The position numbers were made by a program, and so were the translations under genes. A DNA stretch of 64,000 nt, taken from contig NZ_FMCR01000002.1 of assembly GCF_900091575.1 (NCBI RefSeq), positions 465,760 through 529,759 of the forward strand, in the 5' to 3' direction. Under the pieces are notes generated by a model. The model worked only from the letters and a program-made list of their open reading frames with translations. It was not told the origin of the DNA and did no database searches. Origin of the DNA: Micromonospora saelicesensis. GTDB taxonomy: Bacteria; Actinomycetota; Actinomycetes; Mycobacteriales; Micromonosporaceae. Positions 26,152 to 35,671 of the stretch are shown piece after piece (the stretch's first letter is position 1; every line of letters begins with the position of its first letter).

Positions 26152-27131
26152 TCTCCGTCTTCGTAGGTGATGAGGTGGCAGAGCGCGGGCAGGTCGCCCG
26201 AGGTCAGTCTGGCGAGCACGTCGGGCAGCTCCGCGAAGCGCGACGCGCCAGTGATCAACGCGTCGAAGGCCGGGTCGTCGAGCAGGTCCAGGGCGAGCGC
26301 CAGCCGGTCGGCGTAACTGCGCCGTCCCCGTCGGGCGGGTGCCACCATGCCGACCTGGCTGCTGCGCACGCTGAGTCGACCGGAGTGGAACGCGCCGCCC
26401 AGTGACACCTGCACCGGGCGGTCGCCGTACCAGCTCAGCTCGATGACTGTGCCCTCCGGGGCGAGCAGGTCCAGCGACTGTTGCAGGCCGGCGGCGGTGG
26501 CGCTGGCGTGCACGACCAGGTCCCGGTCACCGCGGGCGTCGGCCGGGTTGGCGAAGTCGACGCCGAGGGCCCCGGCCACGCCAGCCCTGCGCGAGTCGGT
26601 GTCGACCAACTCGACGTGCACGCCGGGGAACCGGGCCAGCAGCGCCGCGACGCAGCAGCCCACCATGCCCGCGCCGATCACGGTGACCCGGTCACCGACC
26701 AGCGGAGCCGCGTCCCACAGCGCGTTGACGGCGGTCTCCACAGTGCCGGCGAGCACCGCTCGAGCGGCCGGCACCCCCTCCGGCACCGGTACCACCGCAC
26801 TCACCGGCACGATGTACGCGCTCTGGTGCGGGTGCAGGCAGAACACCGTCCGCCCGAGCAGTTCCGGCGGGCCCTGCTCGACCACGCCGACGCTGAGGTA
26901 GCCGTACTTCACCGGGCCGGGGAACTCGCCCTCCTGAAACGGCGCGCGCATCGAGGCGTACTGGTCGGCGGGCACCCGGCCGGCGAACACCAGCGTCTCG
27001 GTGCCCCGGCTGACCCCGGAGTAGCGGGCCCGGACCAGCACCTCGTCGGGGCCCGGGGCGGTCAGCGACACCGGCTGGATCTCGGCCACGCCGGGTTCGC
27101 GCACCCAGCAGGCGTACGCCTCGCGGATCAC
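26148..27131 (-). CDS. MDR-type zinc-binding-like alcohol dehydrogenase
   Basis: A 327-aa medium-chain dehydrogenase. The GroES-like part contains [17 protein letters not shown] and [20 protein letters not shown]; the Rossmann motif is [16 protein letters not shown], and [10 protein letters not shown] supplies the NAD(P) acidic loop. The catalytic-zinc Cys of classical enzymes is replaced in the SRGTE region, so the name zinc-binding is by family only. [20 protein letters not shown] is a subfamily feature. I chose GTG 27131 (VIREAYACW), where conservation begins; an ATG at 27212 is possible. It heads the seven-gene leftward set. Confidence 0.82.
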   Translation of the reverse strand: MIREAYACWVREPGVAEIQPVSLTAPGPDEVLVRARYSGVSRGTETLVFAGRVPADQYASMRAPFQEGEFPGPVKYGYLSVGVVEQGPPELLGRTVFCLHPHQSAYIVPVSAVVPVPEGVPAARAVLAGTVETAVNALWDAAPLVGDRVTVIGAGMVGCCVAALLARFPGVHVELVDTDSRRAGVAGALGVDFANPADARGDRDLVVHASATAAGLQQSLDLLAPEGTVIELSWYGDRPVQVSLGGAFHSGRLSVRSSQVGMVAPARRGRRSYADRLALALDLLDDPAFDALITGASRFAELPDVLARLTSGDLPALCHLITYEDGE

Positions 27132-27548
27132 CGTCGCGCACCTCAGCTCTGCTCCGGGCCGAATCGATCGGCCGTGTCGGTCCCCGGTCAGGGGGTTGTC
27201 GATCATAAACACGGAAGTTCGGTGCGCACAGTTCGAAGTAATCTGGTGCTCGGGCGGGGACCGACTGGCCGGGCTGGGCGGTGCGGGATGCTGGGCCGGT
27301 CCTCGACACTGCTCCGCAGCCCGGCGGCCGACGTTCGGAAATCAGGACGGAATCGGCGTTTTCTTGTCTGCATCCAGTTAGCACCGACCATTCCGCCGTT
27401 GCTGTTCCACCGCTTTGCGCGTACGGTCCAGATCGAGTGGCCAGCCGTACCGCTAATCCGCTTGACCTGGCCAGAATCCCTTCACGCGGCTCCAGTTTGT
27501 GCCTTTTCGTCATTCGCCGATCCAGTAGGCAAGAAGAAGAGAAGAGCC
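27132..27548. other. Divergent promoter region without recognised gene
   Basis: These 417 bp separate the leftward dehydrogenase operon from the rightward NmrA-like gene. No frame has coding bias in keeping with its neighbours. GC falls toward 27550. It should hold two divergent promoters; I see no strong palindrome. Confidence 0.5.
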
Positions 27549-28292
27549 ATGGAAACCGCACAGGTAGGCAATGGCGCCGGACAACCCACCAAGCCGAAGA
27601 TCTGCATTGTCGGTGCCTCTGGAAAGCTCGGGCGGTACATGGTGCGGCACGCGCTTGACCGCGACTACGAGGTCGTCGGCGTATGCCGAGAGGGCAGCGT
27701 GGGAAAGCTCGACGCGTTCAAGGGCCGCATCACCGTCATTCCGGGAGCGACAAACGACCGCGACGTCATCGGCCGCGCGGTTGCCGGGTGCGACGGGGTG
27801 TTGACCGTGCTGGTGCCGCGCGGGGTCAACCACTATTCGGCTGGCACAGCCCAGGCCGTGCTCGACCACGCACGTCCCGGAGCACGCCTCGTGTTCTCCT
27901 GCGGATGGCACATCACCCAGGACGGCCGAGACGTGTACTCCTGGAAGCTGAGGGCGCTCGTGAAGGTGGCCGGGCCACTGGCGAAACTCGCTCGTTTCGC
28001 GGACCTCGACGATCAGGTGGATGCCTGCCGTCGCGTGTTCGACAGCGACACCCGATGGACCGTCGTCCGAGGCAGCGACCTGGAAGAGGGCGACAGCCAG
28101 GGTCTCCCGGTCTGGAGTAGGCACGTGGGCGACCCCATCCTTGAGAGCAACCGCACCCGTCGAGTGGACTTCGCCCTGTTCATGGTCGACGCTCTCAGCG
28201 ACGACGAGCTCGTTCACGAGGCACCGGCGATTGTCGGCCGGCAGACGCCTTCGGCGCTCGCACACCCCGGGGCGGGACGCGGGGGCTCGTGA
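27549..28292 (+). CDS. NAD(P)H-binding NmrA/atypical-SDR family protein
   Basis: A 247-aa Rossmann protein. ICIVGASGKLGRYMVRHALD is the atypical SDR nucleotide motif (GASGKLG), followed by VVGVCREGSVGKL and VIPGATNDRDVIGRAVAGCDGV. No YxxxK catalytic pair is evident, so it may be a redox sensor or an isomerase-like enzyme. ATG 27549 is preceded by a purine run (AGAAGAG). It is coupled to the DUF4386 gene (TGATG). Upstream sequence is lower in GC and resembles neither neighbour. Confidence 0.8.
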   Translation: METAQVGNGAGQPTKPKICIVGASGKLGRYMVRHALDRDYEVVGVCREGSVGKLDAFKGRITVIPGATNDRDVIGRAVAGCDGVLTVLVPRGVNHYSAGTAQAVLDHARPGARLVFSCGWHITQDGRDVYSWKLRALVKVAGPLAKLARFADLDDQVDACRRVFDSDTRWTVVRGSDLEEGDSQGLPVWSRHVGDPILESNRTRRVDFALFMVDALSDDELVHEAPAIVGRQTPSALAHPGAGRGGS

Positions 28293-29011
28293 TGAGCCCG
28301 CTACGCAAGACCGCGCTCACAGCAGGCCTGCTGCACCTCCTCACCTTTGTCTCGATCCCGATCCTCGGTCTGTACGCGACAGTGCTCGATCCCGAGTCCG
28401 TCGTCGGCCCGGGATCCGAGACGGGTGTGGCCTGGGGCGGTGTCCTGGAGATGGTGGTGGCCCTCGCCTGCATCGGGACCGCGGTCGTGCTGTACCCGGT
28501 CGTCAAACGGCAGAACGAGGCACTGGCGTTGGGCTTCGCCGGCGTCCGGGTCCTGGAGGCGGCCACCATCATCGGCGGCATCGTCCTCATGATGTCGCTC
28601 GTGACCGTGCGGCAGGCCGGACCTGACCCGGAGGCGCAGGCCACCGGTGAGGCCCTGATCGCCCTGCACGACTGGACGTTCCTGACCGGGCAGGGTTTCC
28701 TGCCGGCGGTGAACGCTCTCCTCCTGGGCCCACTGCTGTACCAGTCCCGCCTCGTGCCGCGGGTCCTTCCCGTGCTCGGGTTCGTCGGAGCCCTCCTGCT
28801 CACCGTCACCTTCGTCGCCACGATGTTCGGTTTCTGGGCACAGGTGTCGCCTGCGTCGGCCCTGCTGACCATGCCGATCGCCCTGTGGGAGTTGTCGCTG
28901 GGCATCTGGCTGGTCGTCAGGGGCTTCCGGCCCTCCCCCATCACCGGTGGCCTGGCCGCCGACCCCTCGCCCGGCAGCGGCGTCCCGCTCCACTCGGGGC
29001 AGAGCCGCTGA
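28292..29011 (+). CDS. DUF4386-type integral membrane protein
   Basis: A 239-aa protein with six or seven membrane helices (for example ALTAGLLHLLTFVSIPILGLY, GVLEMVVALACIGTAVVLYP, FLPAVNALLLGPLLYQS). The layout matches the DUF4386 family, of unknown function, often next to oxidoreductases. ATG 28292 shares a base with the previous stop (TGATG); GTG 28289 is an alternative. Coupling suggests it works with the NmrA-like protein. Confidence 0.8.
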   Translation: MSPLRKTALTAGLLHLLTFVSIPILGLYATVLDPESVVGPGSETGVAWGGVLEMVVALACIGTAVVLYPVVKRQNEALALGFAGVRVLEAATIIGGIVLMMSLVTVRQAGPDPEAQATGEALIALHDWTFLTGQGFLPAVNALLLGPLLYQSRLVPRVLPVLGFVGALLLTVTFVATMFGFWAQVSPASALLTMPIALWELSLGIWLVVRGFRPSPITGGLAADPSPGSGVPLHSGQSR

Positions 29012-29176
29012 CGGTCGGCACGGACGGCTCCTACCGTTCCGGCTGCGGGTCGGCGCACCGTCGAGGTGCGAGTCAGCGGCGTCGCCGGTGGACCATCGGG
29101 CAAACGGACAAAAGCGTCAGAACCTAACAAATGGCTCGGTACGCTCCCCTGGCACATTCGAACCAACGGGGGCGTG

Positions 29177-32100
29177 ATGAGGATTTCGTGGTGGGGTAGC
29201 CGCAGGTCACGGGCGGCGGCGCTGTCCGCCGTCGCGGGCGTGCTGGCGGTAAACGGTCTGCTGGTGCCGGCGCCTACCGCGCCCGCCCCGATCAGGCCGA
29301 CGCTTGTCGCCGTCGACGAGGCCATCGGACCGGTCGACCCGGTCGCCGAGGCGCTGAGCTTCGGCGTGATGACCGAGGGCAACGCCACGGTGAACAACGA
29401 CGAGAACGAGGGAACCCTCGCCGTCGGCGGTGATCTCACCTTCGGCAACTACCAGCTCGCCGGGGCGACCGCCGGATCGTTCGTGGTGCCCGGCGACGCC
29501 AACCCCAGCGCCCTGGTCGTGGGTGGACGGGTCAACTTCGCCGGCAGCGTCGGCGGCACCCGCCTCCAAGTGCTCTCCAACGGCTACGCCAAGGTCGGCA
29601 ACCTGACCGGCACCTTCGTCCGTAACACCGACAACAACGGCGCCCAGGTCAACACCCGGATCCTGCCGACGAACGACTACGACGCTTCACCCCGGGTGGA
29701 GCTGGTCACCCGGCAGCCGGTACCCAGCGTCGGGCCGACCTCGCCGATCAACTTCGCCGGTGCGTTCGCCGCCTTCCGGGATACCACCGCCGGCCTGGCC
29801 ACCTGCGACAACACGGTGGTGCTGCGGACGCCGAACGGTGACGTGCTGCCCCGACCGATCCCACCGGGCAGCAACGCCGTCGTCACGTTGACCCCGGGCG
29901 TGACGAACGTGCTCAACCTGACCGCCGCCGACCTGGCCAACATCCAGATCCTGACCTTCGCCGGCCAGCCGACCGCCGACACCCCGCTGCTGGTCAACGT
30001 GGACACCAGCGGCGTGGGCAACACCTTCGCCTGGACCGCCCCGAACTTCGCCGGGATCGGCGGACCGCAGGCGCGCTACATCCTGTTCAACTTCCCGACC
30101 GCCACCGCGCTCACCCTCACCCCGAACGCCGCCACCGTCGAGGGCACCATCTACGCCCCCAACGCCAGCCTCACCGACCTCTCCTCCAGCAACACCGAGG
30201 GCAGCGTCATCACCCGTACGCTGGACCACCGCGGCGGCGAGATCCACTACTTCCCGTTCAGCACCACCCTGTCCTGCGCGGGCGCCACCCCGGCCGACAT
30301 CGCCCTGGTCAAGTCGTCCACCACCACGCTGATCACCAGCGTCGGTCAGCAGGTGCCGTACTCGTTCCACGTGGTCAACACCGGGGGCGTCCCACTGACC
30401 ACCATCTCGGTCACCGACGTGCAGACCCCGCCGTCGTCGAACGCCAACCTCGGCCCGATCACCTGCGCCGCCACCACCCTCGCTCCCGGGGCACAGACCG
30501 CCTGCACGGCCACCTACACCGTCACCCAGGCCGACCTCGACAACAACGGCGTCACCAACGTCGCCACCGCACAGGGCAACCCACCCACGGGTCCACCTGT
30601 CGTCTCCGAACCGAGCACCCTGACCATCCCGGCCCAGGGGCTCGCCGCCGCCGTCACGGTGGTGAAGTCGTCCACCACCACGTCGATCACGTCGGTCGGG
30701 CAGCAGGTGCCGTACCGGTTCCTGCTCGCCAACACCGGCGGTTTGACCCTGAGCAACGTGGCCGTCACCGACGTGCAGACCCCGCCGTCGTCGAACGCCA
30801 ACCTCGGCCCGATCACCTGCGCGGCCACCACCCTCGCGCCAGGCGCGACCACCATCTGCACCGCCACCTACACGGTCACCCAGGCCGACCTGGACAACGA
30901 CGGCGTCACCAACGTCGCCACCGCGCGGGGCACCCCGCCCGGCGGCGGTACGCCGGTCACCTCGCCGCCGTCGACGCTTACCGTCCCCGCAGCCGGGCTG
31001 ACCCCATCGATCGCGGTGACGAAGACCTCCACCACCGCGTCCATCACCGCAGTTGGGCAGCAGGTGCCGTACTCGTTCCACGTCGTCAACAACGGCGGGC
31101 TCACCCTGACCGCCATCAACGTCACCGACGTGCAGGCACCGCCCTCGTCGAACGCGAACCTCGGCCCGATCACCTGCGCCGCCACCACCCTCGCGCCCGG
31201 CGCACGCACCGCGTGCACCGCCACCTACACCGTCACCCAGGCCGACCTCGACAACGACGGGGTCACCAACACCGCCACCGCACACGGCACCCCGCCCGGC
31301 GGTGGCGCCCCGGTGAACTCGCCGCCCTCGACCCTGATGCTGCCGGAAACCGGCCTGGTCGCCTCGATCGCGGTCGTGAAGACCTCCACGACCAATGTGA
31401 TCAGCACCGTCGGGCAGCAGGTGCCGTACTCGTTCCACGTCGTCAACAACGGCGGGCTGACCCTGACCAACGTCGGCGTCACCGACGTGCAGGCACCGCC
31501 CTCGTCGAACGCGAACCTCGGCCCGATCACCTGCGCCGCCACCACCCTCGCGCCCGGCGCGCAGACGGCGTGCACCGCCACCTACACGGTCAGCCAGGCC
31601 GACCTGGACATCGGCTTCGTACGCGACACCGCGACCGCGCAGGGCACCCCGCCCGGTGGCGGAACGCCCGTCCAATCGGGGCCGTCGACGTTGACGATCC
31701 CGAGCGGTGACGTCTTCCCGGCCATCTCACTGATCAAGTCGTCCACCACCGCGGCCATCAGCTCGGTGGGCCAACAGGTGCCCTACAGCTTCCTGGTCGC
31801 CAACACCGGCGGCGTCACCCTGAACAACGTCAACATCACCGACGTACAGGACCCGCCGTCGTCGAACGCGAACCTCGGCCCGATCACCTGCCCACAGACC
31901 ACCCTCGCGCCCGGTGCGACCACCGTCTGCGCCGCGACGTACACCGTCACCCAGGCCGACCTGGACCATGACGAGCTGACCGACATCGCCACCGCGCACG
32001 GCACCCCGACGGGGACCGAGGAGCCGGTGGACTCGGACCAGGTCGTGCTGACCATTCCGGCGGCCGACGTCACACCGTCGATCTCGGTGGTGAAATCGTC

Positions 32101-34036
32101 CACCACCACATCCATCACCTCGGCCGGGCAGCCGGTGCCCTACCAGTTCCTCGTCGTCAACAACGGCGGCGTGACGCTGACCAACGTCAACGTCAACGTC
32201 ACCGACGCACAGACCCCGCCCTCGTCGAACGCGAACCTCGGCCCGATCACCTGCCCACAGACCACCCTCGCGCCCGGCCAGGCGACAGCCTGCACCGCCA
32301 CCTACACCGTCACTCAGGCCGACCTCGACAACAACGCGGTTACCGACGTCGCCACCGCACACGGCACACCTCCGGACAGTGAGACGCCGGTCGACTCACC
32401 GCCGTCCACGCTGACGATCCCGGAGTCTGGGCTGGTCGCCGCGATCTCAGTGGTCAAGGTCTCCGAGGTCACCTCGATCGGTGCGGTCGGGCAGCAGGTG
32501 CCCTACCGGTTCCACGTGGTCAACACCGGGGGACTCACCCTGACCAACGTCAACGTCACCGACGTGCAGGCACCGCCCTCGTCGAACGCGAACCTCGGCC
32601 CGATCACCTGCGCCACCGCCACACTCGCACCGGGTGAGTCCACGGCGTGCACCGCCACCTACACCGTCACCCAGGCGGACCTGGACAACGACGGGGTCAC
32701 CGACACGGCCACCGCACACGGCACACCGCCGGGTAGCCAGACGCCGGTGAGTTCGCCGCCCTCGACGCTGACCATTCCGGAGGGCGGGCTCGTCGCTGGC
32801 ATCGACGTGATCAAGTCGTCGACCACTGTCACGATCACCGCACCCGGCCAGCAGGTGCCCTACACCTTCCTGGTCGTCAACACCGGCGGCTTCACCCTCA
32901 CGAACGTGACCGTCAACGACACCGTGCTGCCGCCGTCCCCGCGCGGCGAACTCGGCGAAATCACCTGCGGTCCGCAGGACACCCCGAACGGTGAGGTGAC
33001 GCTGTCGCCAGGCGCGTCCATCCAGTGTCGGGCGACCTACACGGTGACCGCGGAGGACTTCACCGGCTCGTCGCTGCGCAACGTCGCCACGGCCACCGGT
33101 ACGCCCCCGTTCGGGCCGCCGCCGGTCTCACCACCGTCGCCGGTGGACATCCCGATCCCGCACCCGGCGATCACCATCACCAAGTCGGTGACGCCCACAG
33201 TGGTGTCCGCCGCCGGTGACGTGGTCACGTACCGGTTCGTGGTGAGCAACACCGGCACCACAGCGCTCAGCGCGGTGACTGTCGACGAGACCGACTTCTC
33301 CGGCACCGGAACGCCCGGGACGATCACCTGCGGCACCCCGCCGGTCGCCAGCGGCGCGGTCACCCTGGCCGCCGGGACGAGCACCACCTGCACATCGACC
33401 TACGCGGTCACCGCTGCGGACATCGAGGCCGGTCGGATCACCAACTCGGCCATCGCGGCCGGCACGCCACCGACCATCCCCGGGCAGGACCCACCCGCAC
33501 CGGTACGCTCCGCGCCGGCCTCGGCCGAGGTCACGGCCACCCGGGGCGCGGCGATCACTGTGGTGAAGTCGAGCAGCACCGACAAGATCGTCCGACCGGG
33601 GCAGCACGTGCCGTTCCAGTTCGTGGTCACCAACACCGGTCAGGTGCCGCTGACCGGCGTGACGATCACCGACGCCCTGACCGCGCCGGCCTCGGCGGCC
33701 AACCTCGGCCCGATCACCTGCGGTCCGGAGCGGACCCCGAACGGCGCCGTCACCCTCGCGGCCGGCGCCACCGTGACCTGCACGGCGACGTACACGGTCA
33801 GCAAGGCCGACTACCACCACGGGTCGCTGCGCAACACCGCGACGGCGACCGGCACTCCGCCGGACGGCCCGGCGCCGGTCTCACCCGAGTCCACCATCAC
33901 CATCCCGGTGAAGGGCAAGCTCCCGGTGACCGGTTCGTCGTTCCCGGCCGGGCTCTGGATGGGTGCCGGCGTGCTGGCGGTGCTCCTGGGCGCGGCGCTG
34001 CTGCTGGTCGTCCGGCAGCGCAGGATCCGCGCCTAG
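29177..34036 (+). CDS. LPXTG-anchored surface protein: choice-of-anchor-A domain plus ten repeat domains
   Basis: A 1619-aa cell-surface protein. A signal peptide (RAAALSAVAGVLAVNGLLV) leads to a choice-of-anchor A domain (about residues 45-370; NDENEGTLAVGGDLTFG, VEGTIYAPNASL). Ten Ig-like repeats of about 118-120 residues follow, of DUF11/DUF7507 type: VVKSSTT...VGQQVPYSFHVVNTGG...SSNANLGPITC...ATYTVTQADLD. Each has two cysteines, probably an intradomain disulphide. The end is a sortase signal: LPVTG, a hydrophobic helix (LWMGAGVLAVLLGAALLLVV) and RQRRIRA. It probably acts as an adhesin or wall stalk. ATG 29177 follows a GGGGG stretch; GTG 29174 is also possible. Repeats 1-7 are nearly identical in DNA. 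Confidence 0.9.
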   Translation: MRISWWGSRRSRAAALSAVAGVLAVNGLLVPAPTAPAPIRPTLVAVDEAIGPVDPVAEALSFGVMTEGNATVNNDENEGTLAVGGDLTFGNYQLAGATAGSFVVPGDANPSALVVGGRVNFAGSVGGTRLQVLSNGYAKVGNLTGTFVRNTDNNGAQVNTRILPTNDYDASPRVELVTRQPVPSVGPTSPINFAGAFAAFRDTTAGLATCDNTVVLRTPNGDVLPRPIPPGSNAVVTLTPGVTNVLNLTAADLANIQILTFAGQPTADTPLLVNVDTSGVGNTFAWTAPNFAGIGGPQARYILFNFPTATALTLTPNAATVEGTIYAPNASLTDLSSSNTEGSVITRTLDHRGGEIHYFPFSTTLSCAGATPADIALVKSSTTTLITSVGQQVPYSFHVVNTGGVPLTTISVTDVQTPPSSNANLGPITCAATTLAPGAQTACTATYTVTQADLDNNGVTNVATAQGNPPTGPPVVSEPSTLTIPAQGLAAAVTVVKSSTTTSITSVGQQVPYRFLLANTGGLTLSNVAVTDVQTPPSSNANLGPITCAATTLAPGATTICTATYTVTQADLDNDGVTNVATARGTPPGGGTPVTSPPSTLTVPAAGLTPSIAVTKTSTTASITAVGQQVPYSFHVVNNGGLTLTAINVTDVQAPPSSNANLGPITCAATTLAPGARTACTATYTVTQADLDNDGVTNTATAHGTPPGGGAPVNSPPSTLMLPETGLVASIAVVKTSTTNVISTVGQQVPYSFHVVNNGGLTLTNVGVTDVQAPPSSNANLGPITCAATTLAPGAQTACTATYTVSQADLDIGFVRDTATAQGTPPGGGTPVQSGPSTLTIPSGDVFPAISLIKSSTTAAISSVGQQVPYSFLVANTGGVTLNNVNITDVQDPPSSNANLGPITCPQTTLAPGATTVCAATYTVTQADLDHDELTDIATAHGTPTGTEEPVDSDQVVLTIPAADVTPSISVVKSSTTTSITSAGQPVPYQFLVVNNGGVTLTNVNVNVTDAQTPPSSNANLGPITCPQTTLAPGQATACTATYTVTQADLDNNAVTDVATAHGTPPDSETPVDSPPSTLTIPESGLVAAISVVKVSEVTSIGAVGQQVPYRFHVVNTGGLTLTNVNVTDVQAPPSSNANLGPITCATATLAPGESTACTATYTVTQADLDNDGVTDTATAHGTPPGSQTPVSSPPSTLTIPEGGLVAGIDVIKSSTTVTITAPGQQVPYTFLVVNTGGFTLTNVTVNDTVLPPSPRGELGEITCGPQDTPNGEVTLSPGASIQCRATYTVTAEDFTGSSLRNVATATGTPPFGPPPVSPPSPVDIPIPHPAITITKSVTPTVVSAAGDVVTYRFVVSNTGTTALSAVTVDETDFSGTGTPGTITCGTPPVASGAVTLAAGTSTTCTSTYAVTAADIEAGRITNSAIAAGTPPTIPGQDPPAPVRSAPASAEVTATRGAAITVVKSSSTDKIVRPGQHVPFQFVVTNTGQVPLTGVTITDALTAPASAANLGPITCGPERTPNGAVTLAAGATVTCTATYTVSKADYHHGSLRNTATATGTPPDGPAPVSPESTITIPVKGKLPVTGSSFPAGLWMGAGVLAVLLGAALLLVVRQRRIRA
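30290..33905 (+). repeat. Ten tandem ~357-bp coding repeats
   Basis: Tandem copies begin near 30290, 30645, 31005, 31362, 31719, 32076, 32436, 32793, 33156 and 33546. The first seven share the block encoding SSNANLGPITC; repeats 8-10 have diverged (repeat 10 reads ASAANLGPITC). The period is about 357 bp. The pattern suggests recent expansion or gene conversion in the N-terminal seven and older copies nearer the wall anchor. Confidence 0.85.
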
Positions 34037-34045
34037 CGCGGGGGT

Positions 34046-34068
34046 CGGACCGGAGGGGAACCGGTCCG
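34046..34068. terminator. Hairpin terminator downstream of the LPXTG gene
   Basis: Arms CGGACCGG (34046-34053) and CCGGTCCG (34061-34068) enclose a 7-nt loop; GGG and CCC extend the stem outward after one mismatch. It lies ten bases after the LPXTG stop, between convergent genes. Confidence 0.65.
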
Positions 34069-34108
34069 GCCCTCGCGGCACGTCACGACCACGTCACGAC
34101 GGTCGACG

Positions 34109-35662
34109 TCACTGATTCGGCAGTGGCGCAACCACCTCGGTCAGCCGCCAGGCCCTGCTCGCGACGTCGTAGACCATCCTGCGGTCGACCTTCTTCGGGA
34201 CCGACTGGCCGAGCCGCCACGATTCGGATGTGGCGTGCAGATCGACAGTCACCGAGCCCGGCGTCGCGGTGCCCAACTCGCCGATCCAATGCCGGCTCTC
34301 CTCGATCAGCCTCTGCACGGTCTCGACGTCGGGCGCCGTCACCTCCACCATCGTGGTATCGACAAGCGCCGAGCCGACAAGCAGGGCCAGGAGCCGGCCG
34401 AGGACCGCCGCAGGCACCGCGCGGTCCGTCGTCTCGACAGCCACGTAGCAGTCGTCGTGCCCGGAGAACAACACGCGTGAGCCTGCCAGCGCGGGTAGGA
34501 CCGGCTCGTCGTACGTGGCCGTTCCGATGACGACGATCATCTCGTCGACCTGGGCGGCGGAAGGCGTGGCCGGCACGTCGACGAGTGTCAGGTTGTAGGG
34601 GTACCAGCCGGCCAGGAACCGGGGCAGCTGCTCCCGGCGGATCAGCACTGCCTCTTCGCTCAGGCCGACGACCCCGGCCGCCAGCGCAGCGACCTGGTGC
34701 ACCTCGAAGCTGACGCCCTGCTCCGCCGCGATCCGCGACGGCCGCCACTGCTGATACTCCTCATCCAGGAAGCTGTTGGTCTCCAGGCCGACAACCATGA
34801 TGGTGTCGTTCCCGGCGAGCATGAGCACGTCGGCCAGCTCGGCGGCCTGCGCCGCGGTCGCGGTCACCATCCAGGAGCCGCCTGTCTCGCGAACGCTGAA
34901 GCTCAACGGGAAGGGCGCGCGGTCCAGTCCCACGCTGTTCGCGGAGAACGCGCCATGGGGTCCGACCTCTACCGTCGCGGCGCCGTCCCCGGCGATCGGG
35001 TAGCCGATCTCGGTGAGGTCCACCCGCAGGTCGGCGACGGTGAGCTGCGGATTCAGGGCCCTTGTCACGGTGTCGGTGAGCGGTCGATGGGCGACGACGT
35101 GCTCGACTGCCGCCCGGTCCACAGTCATCTCGTAGTAGTCGCCGGCGAACTCGACGAAGCGGTCGACGATGTCGTCGAACAGGATGTCGAGCAGCCCGGA
35201 CCCGTCCGGGCCGTTGTCGTCGTAGGGCCCGCTCGGGGGTGGGAAGGCGATGCCGTTCCCGGCGTGCCAGCGATCGTCCCCCGCCAGTCGCCACAGCACT
35301 GTCGTCGCGACGAGTTGCCCGTCCTCGTCGCAGAAGGCGGGTTCCGTCACCTGTGGACGCAGCACCTCCGGTACACCGTCGATCAGGCCCGGCCACAGCT
35401 CGTGGTCCGGATGACAGTACGGCGACATCGCCGACTCATGATCGAAGAGTCGGATGAAGGCGCCGTCGGCGGTGAACACGACGGTCCACTCATCGCCGCT
35501 GCCGTTGCTCATCAGCGCCGCCTCGTCCGTGCCCCAGTTCGAGGTGTAGCCGTAGTAGGGATCCCCACCGTCGATGATGCGTTCGAGCACGGCCAGCGCC
35601 TTGCAGCGCTGCCGCAGCAGGTCGATGTCGGGAAGTTTGGCGGCGACGTCGTAGGCGGTCAC
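34109..35662 (-). CDS. Uncharacterised 517-aa cytoplasmic protein, probably two domains
   Basis: I do not recognise a named function. The first 200 or so residues (DIDLLRQRCKALAVLERIID, NGSGDEWTVVFTADGAFIR, MSPYCHPDHELWPGLIDGVP, VEFAGDYYEMTVDRAAVEHV) resemble a family of stand-alone hypothetical proteins of actinomycetes. The remaining 300 residues contain repeated beta-rich stretches (MIVVIGTATYDEPVLPAL, CYVAVETTDRAVPAAVLGRL) and no signal peptide or membrane helix. It looks like a fusion of that family with a second unknown domain. GTG 35662 starts nine bases after the esterase stop, so the two are probably co-transcribed. Confidence 0.7.
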   Translation of the reverse strand: MTAYDVAAKLPDIDLLRQRCKALAVLERIIDGGDPYYGYTSNWGTDEAALMSNGSGDEWTVVFTADGAFIRLFDHESAMSPYCHPDHELWPGLIDGVPEVLRPQVTEPAFCDEDGQLVATTVLWRLAGDDRWHAGNGIAFPPPSGPYDDNGPDGSGLLDILFDDIVDRFVEFAGDYYEMTVDRAAVEHVVAHRPLTDTVTRALNPQLTVADLRVDLTEIGYPIAGDGAATVEVGPHGAFSANSVGLDRAPFPLSFSVRETGGSWMVTATAAQAAELADVLMLAGNDTIMVVGLETNSFLDEEYQQWRPSRIAAEQGVSFEVHQVAALAAGVVGLSEEAVLIRREQLPRFLAGWYPYNLTLVDVPATPSAAQVDEMIVVIGTATYDEPVLPALAGSRVLFSGHDDCYVAVETTDRAVPAAVLGRLLALLVGSALVDTTMVEVTAPDVETVQRLIEESRHWIGELGTATPGSVTVDLHATSESWRLGQSVPKKVDRRMVYDVASRAWRLTEVVAPLPNQ

Positions 35663-35671
35663 CGGGTCACC

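Noticed and set aside
27281..27658. Plus-strand frame in the divergent promoter region
   Set aside because: It overlaps the NmrA-like gene in another frame, lacks a ribosome binding site and resembles no family.
29687..31675. Long antisense frames over the repeat domains of the LPXTG gene
   Set aside because: They repeat with the same 357-bp period and have no start or family features; they are shadows of the repeat.
30290..33905. Periodic repeats considered as a CRISPR or satellite array
   Set aside because: The period is about 357 bp, the frame is open throughout and repeats encode a folded domain with conserved cysteines.
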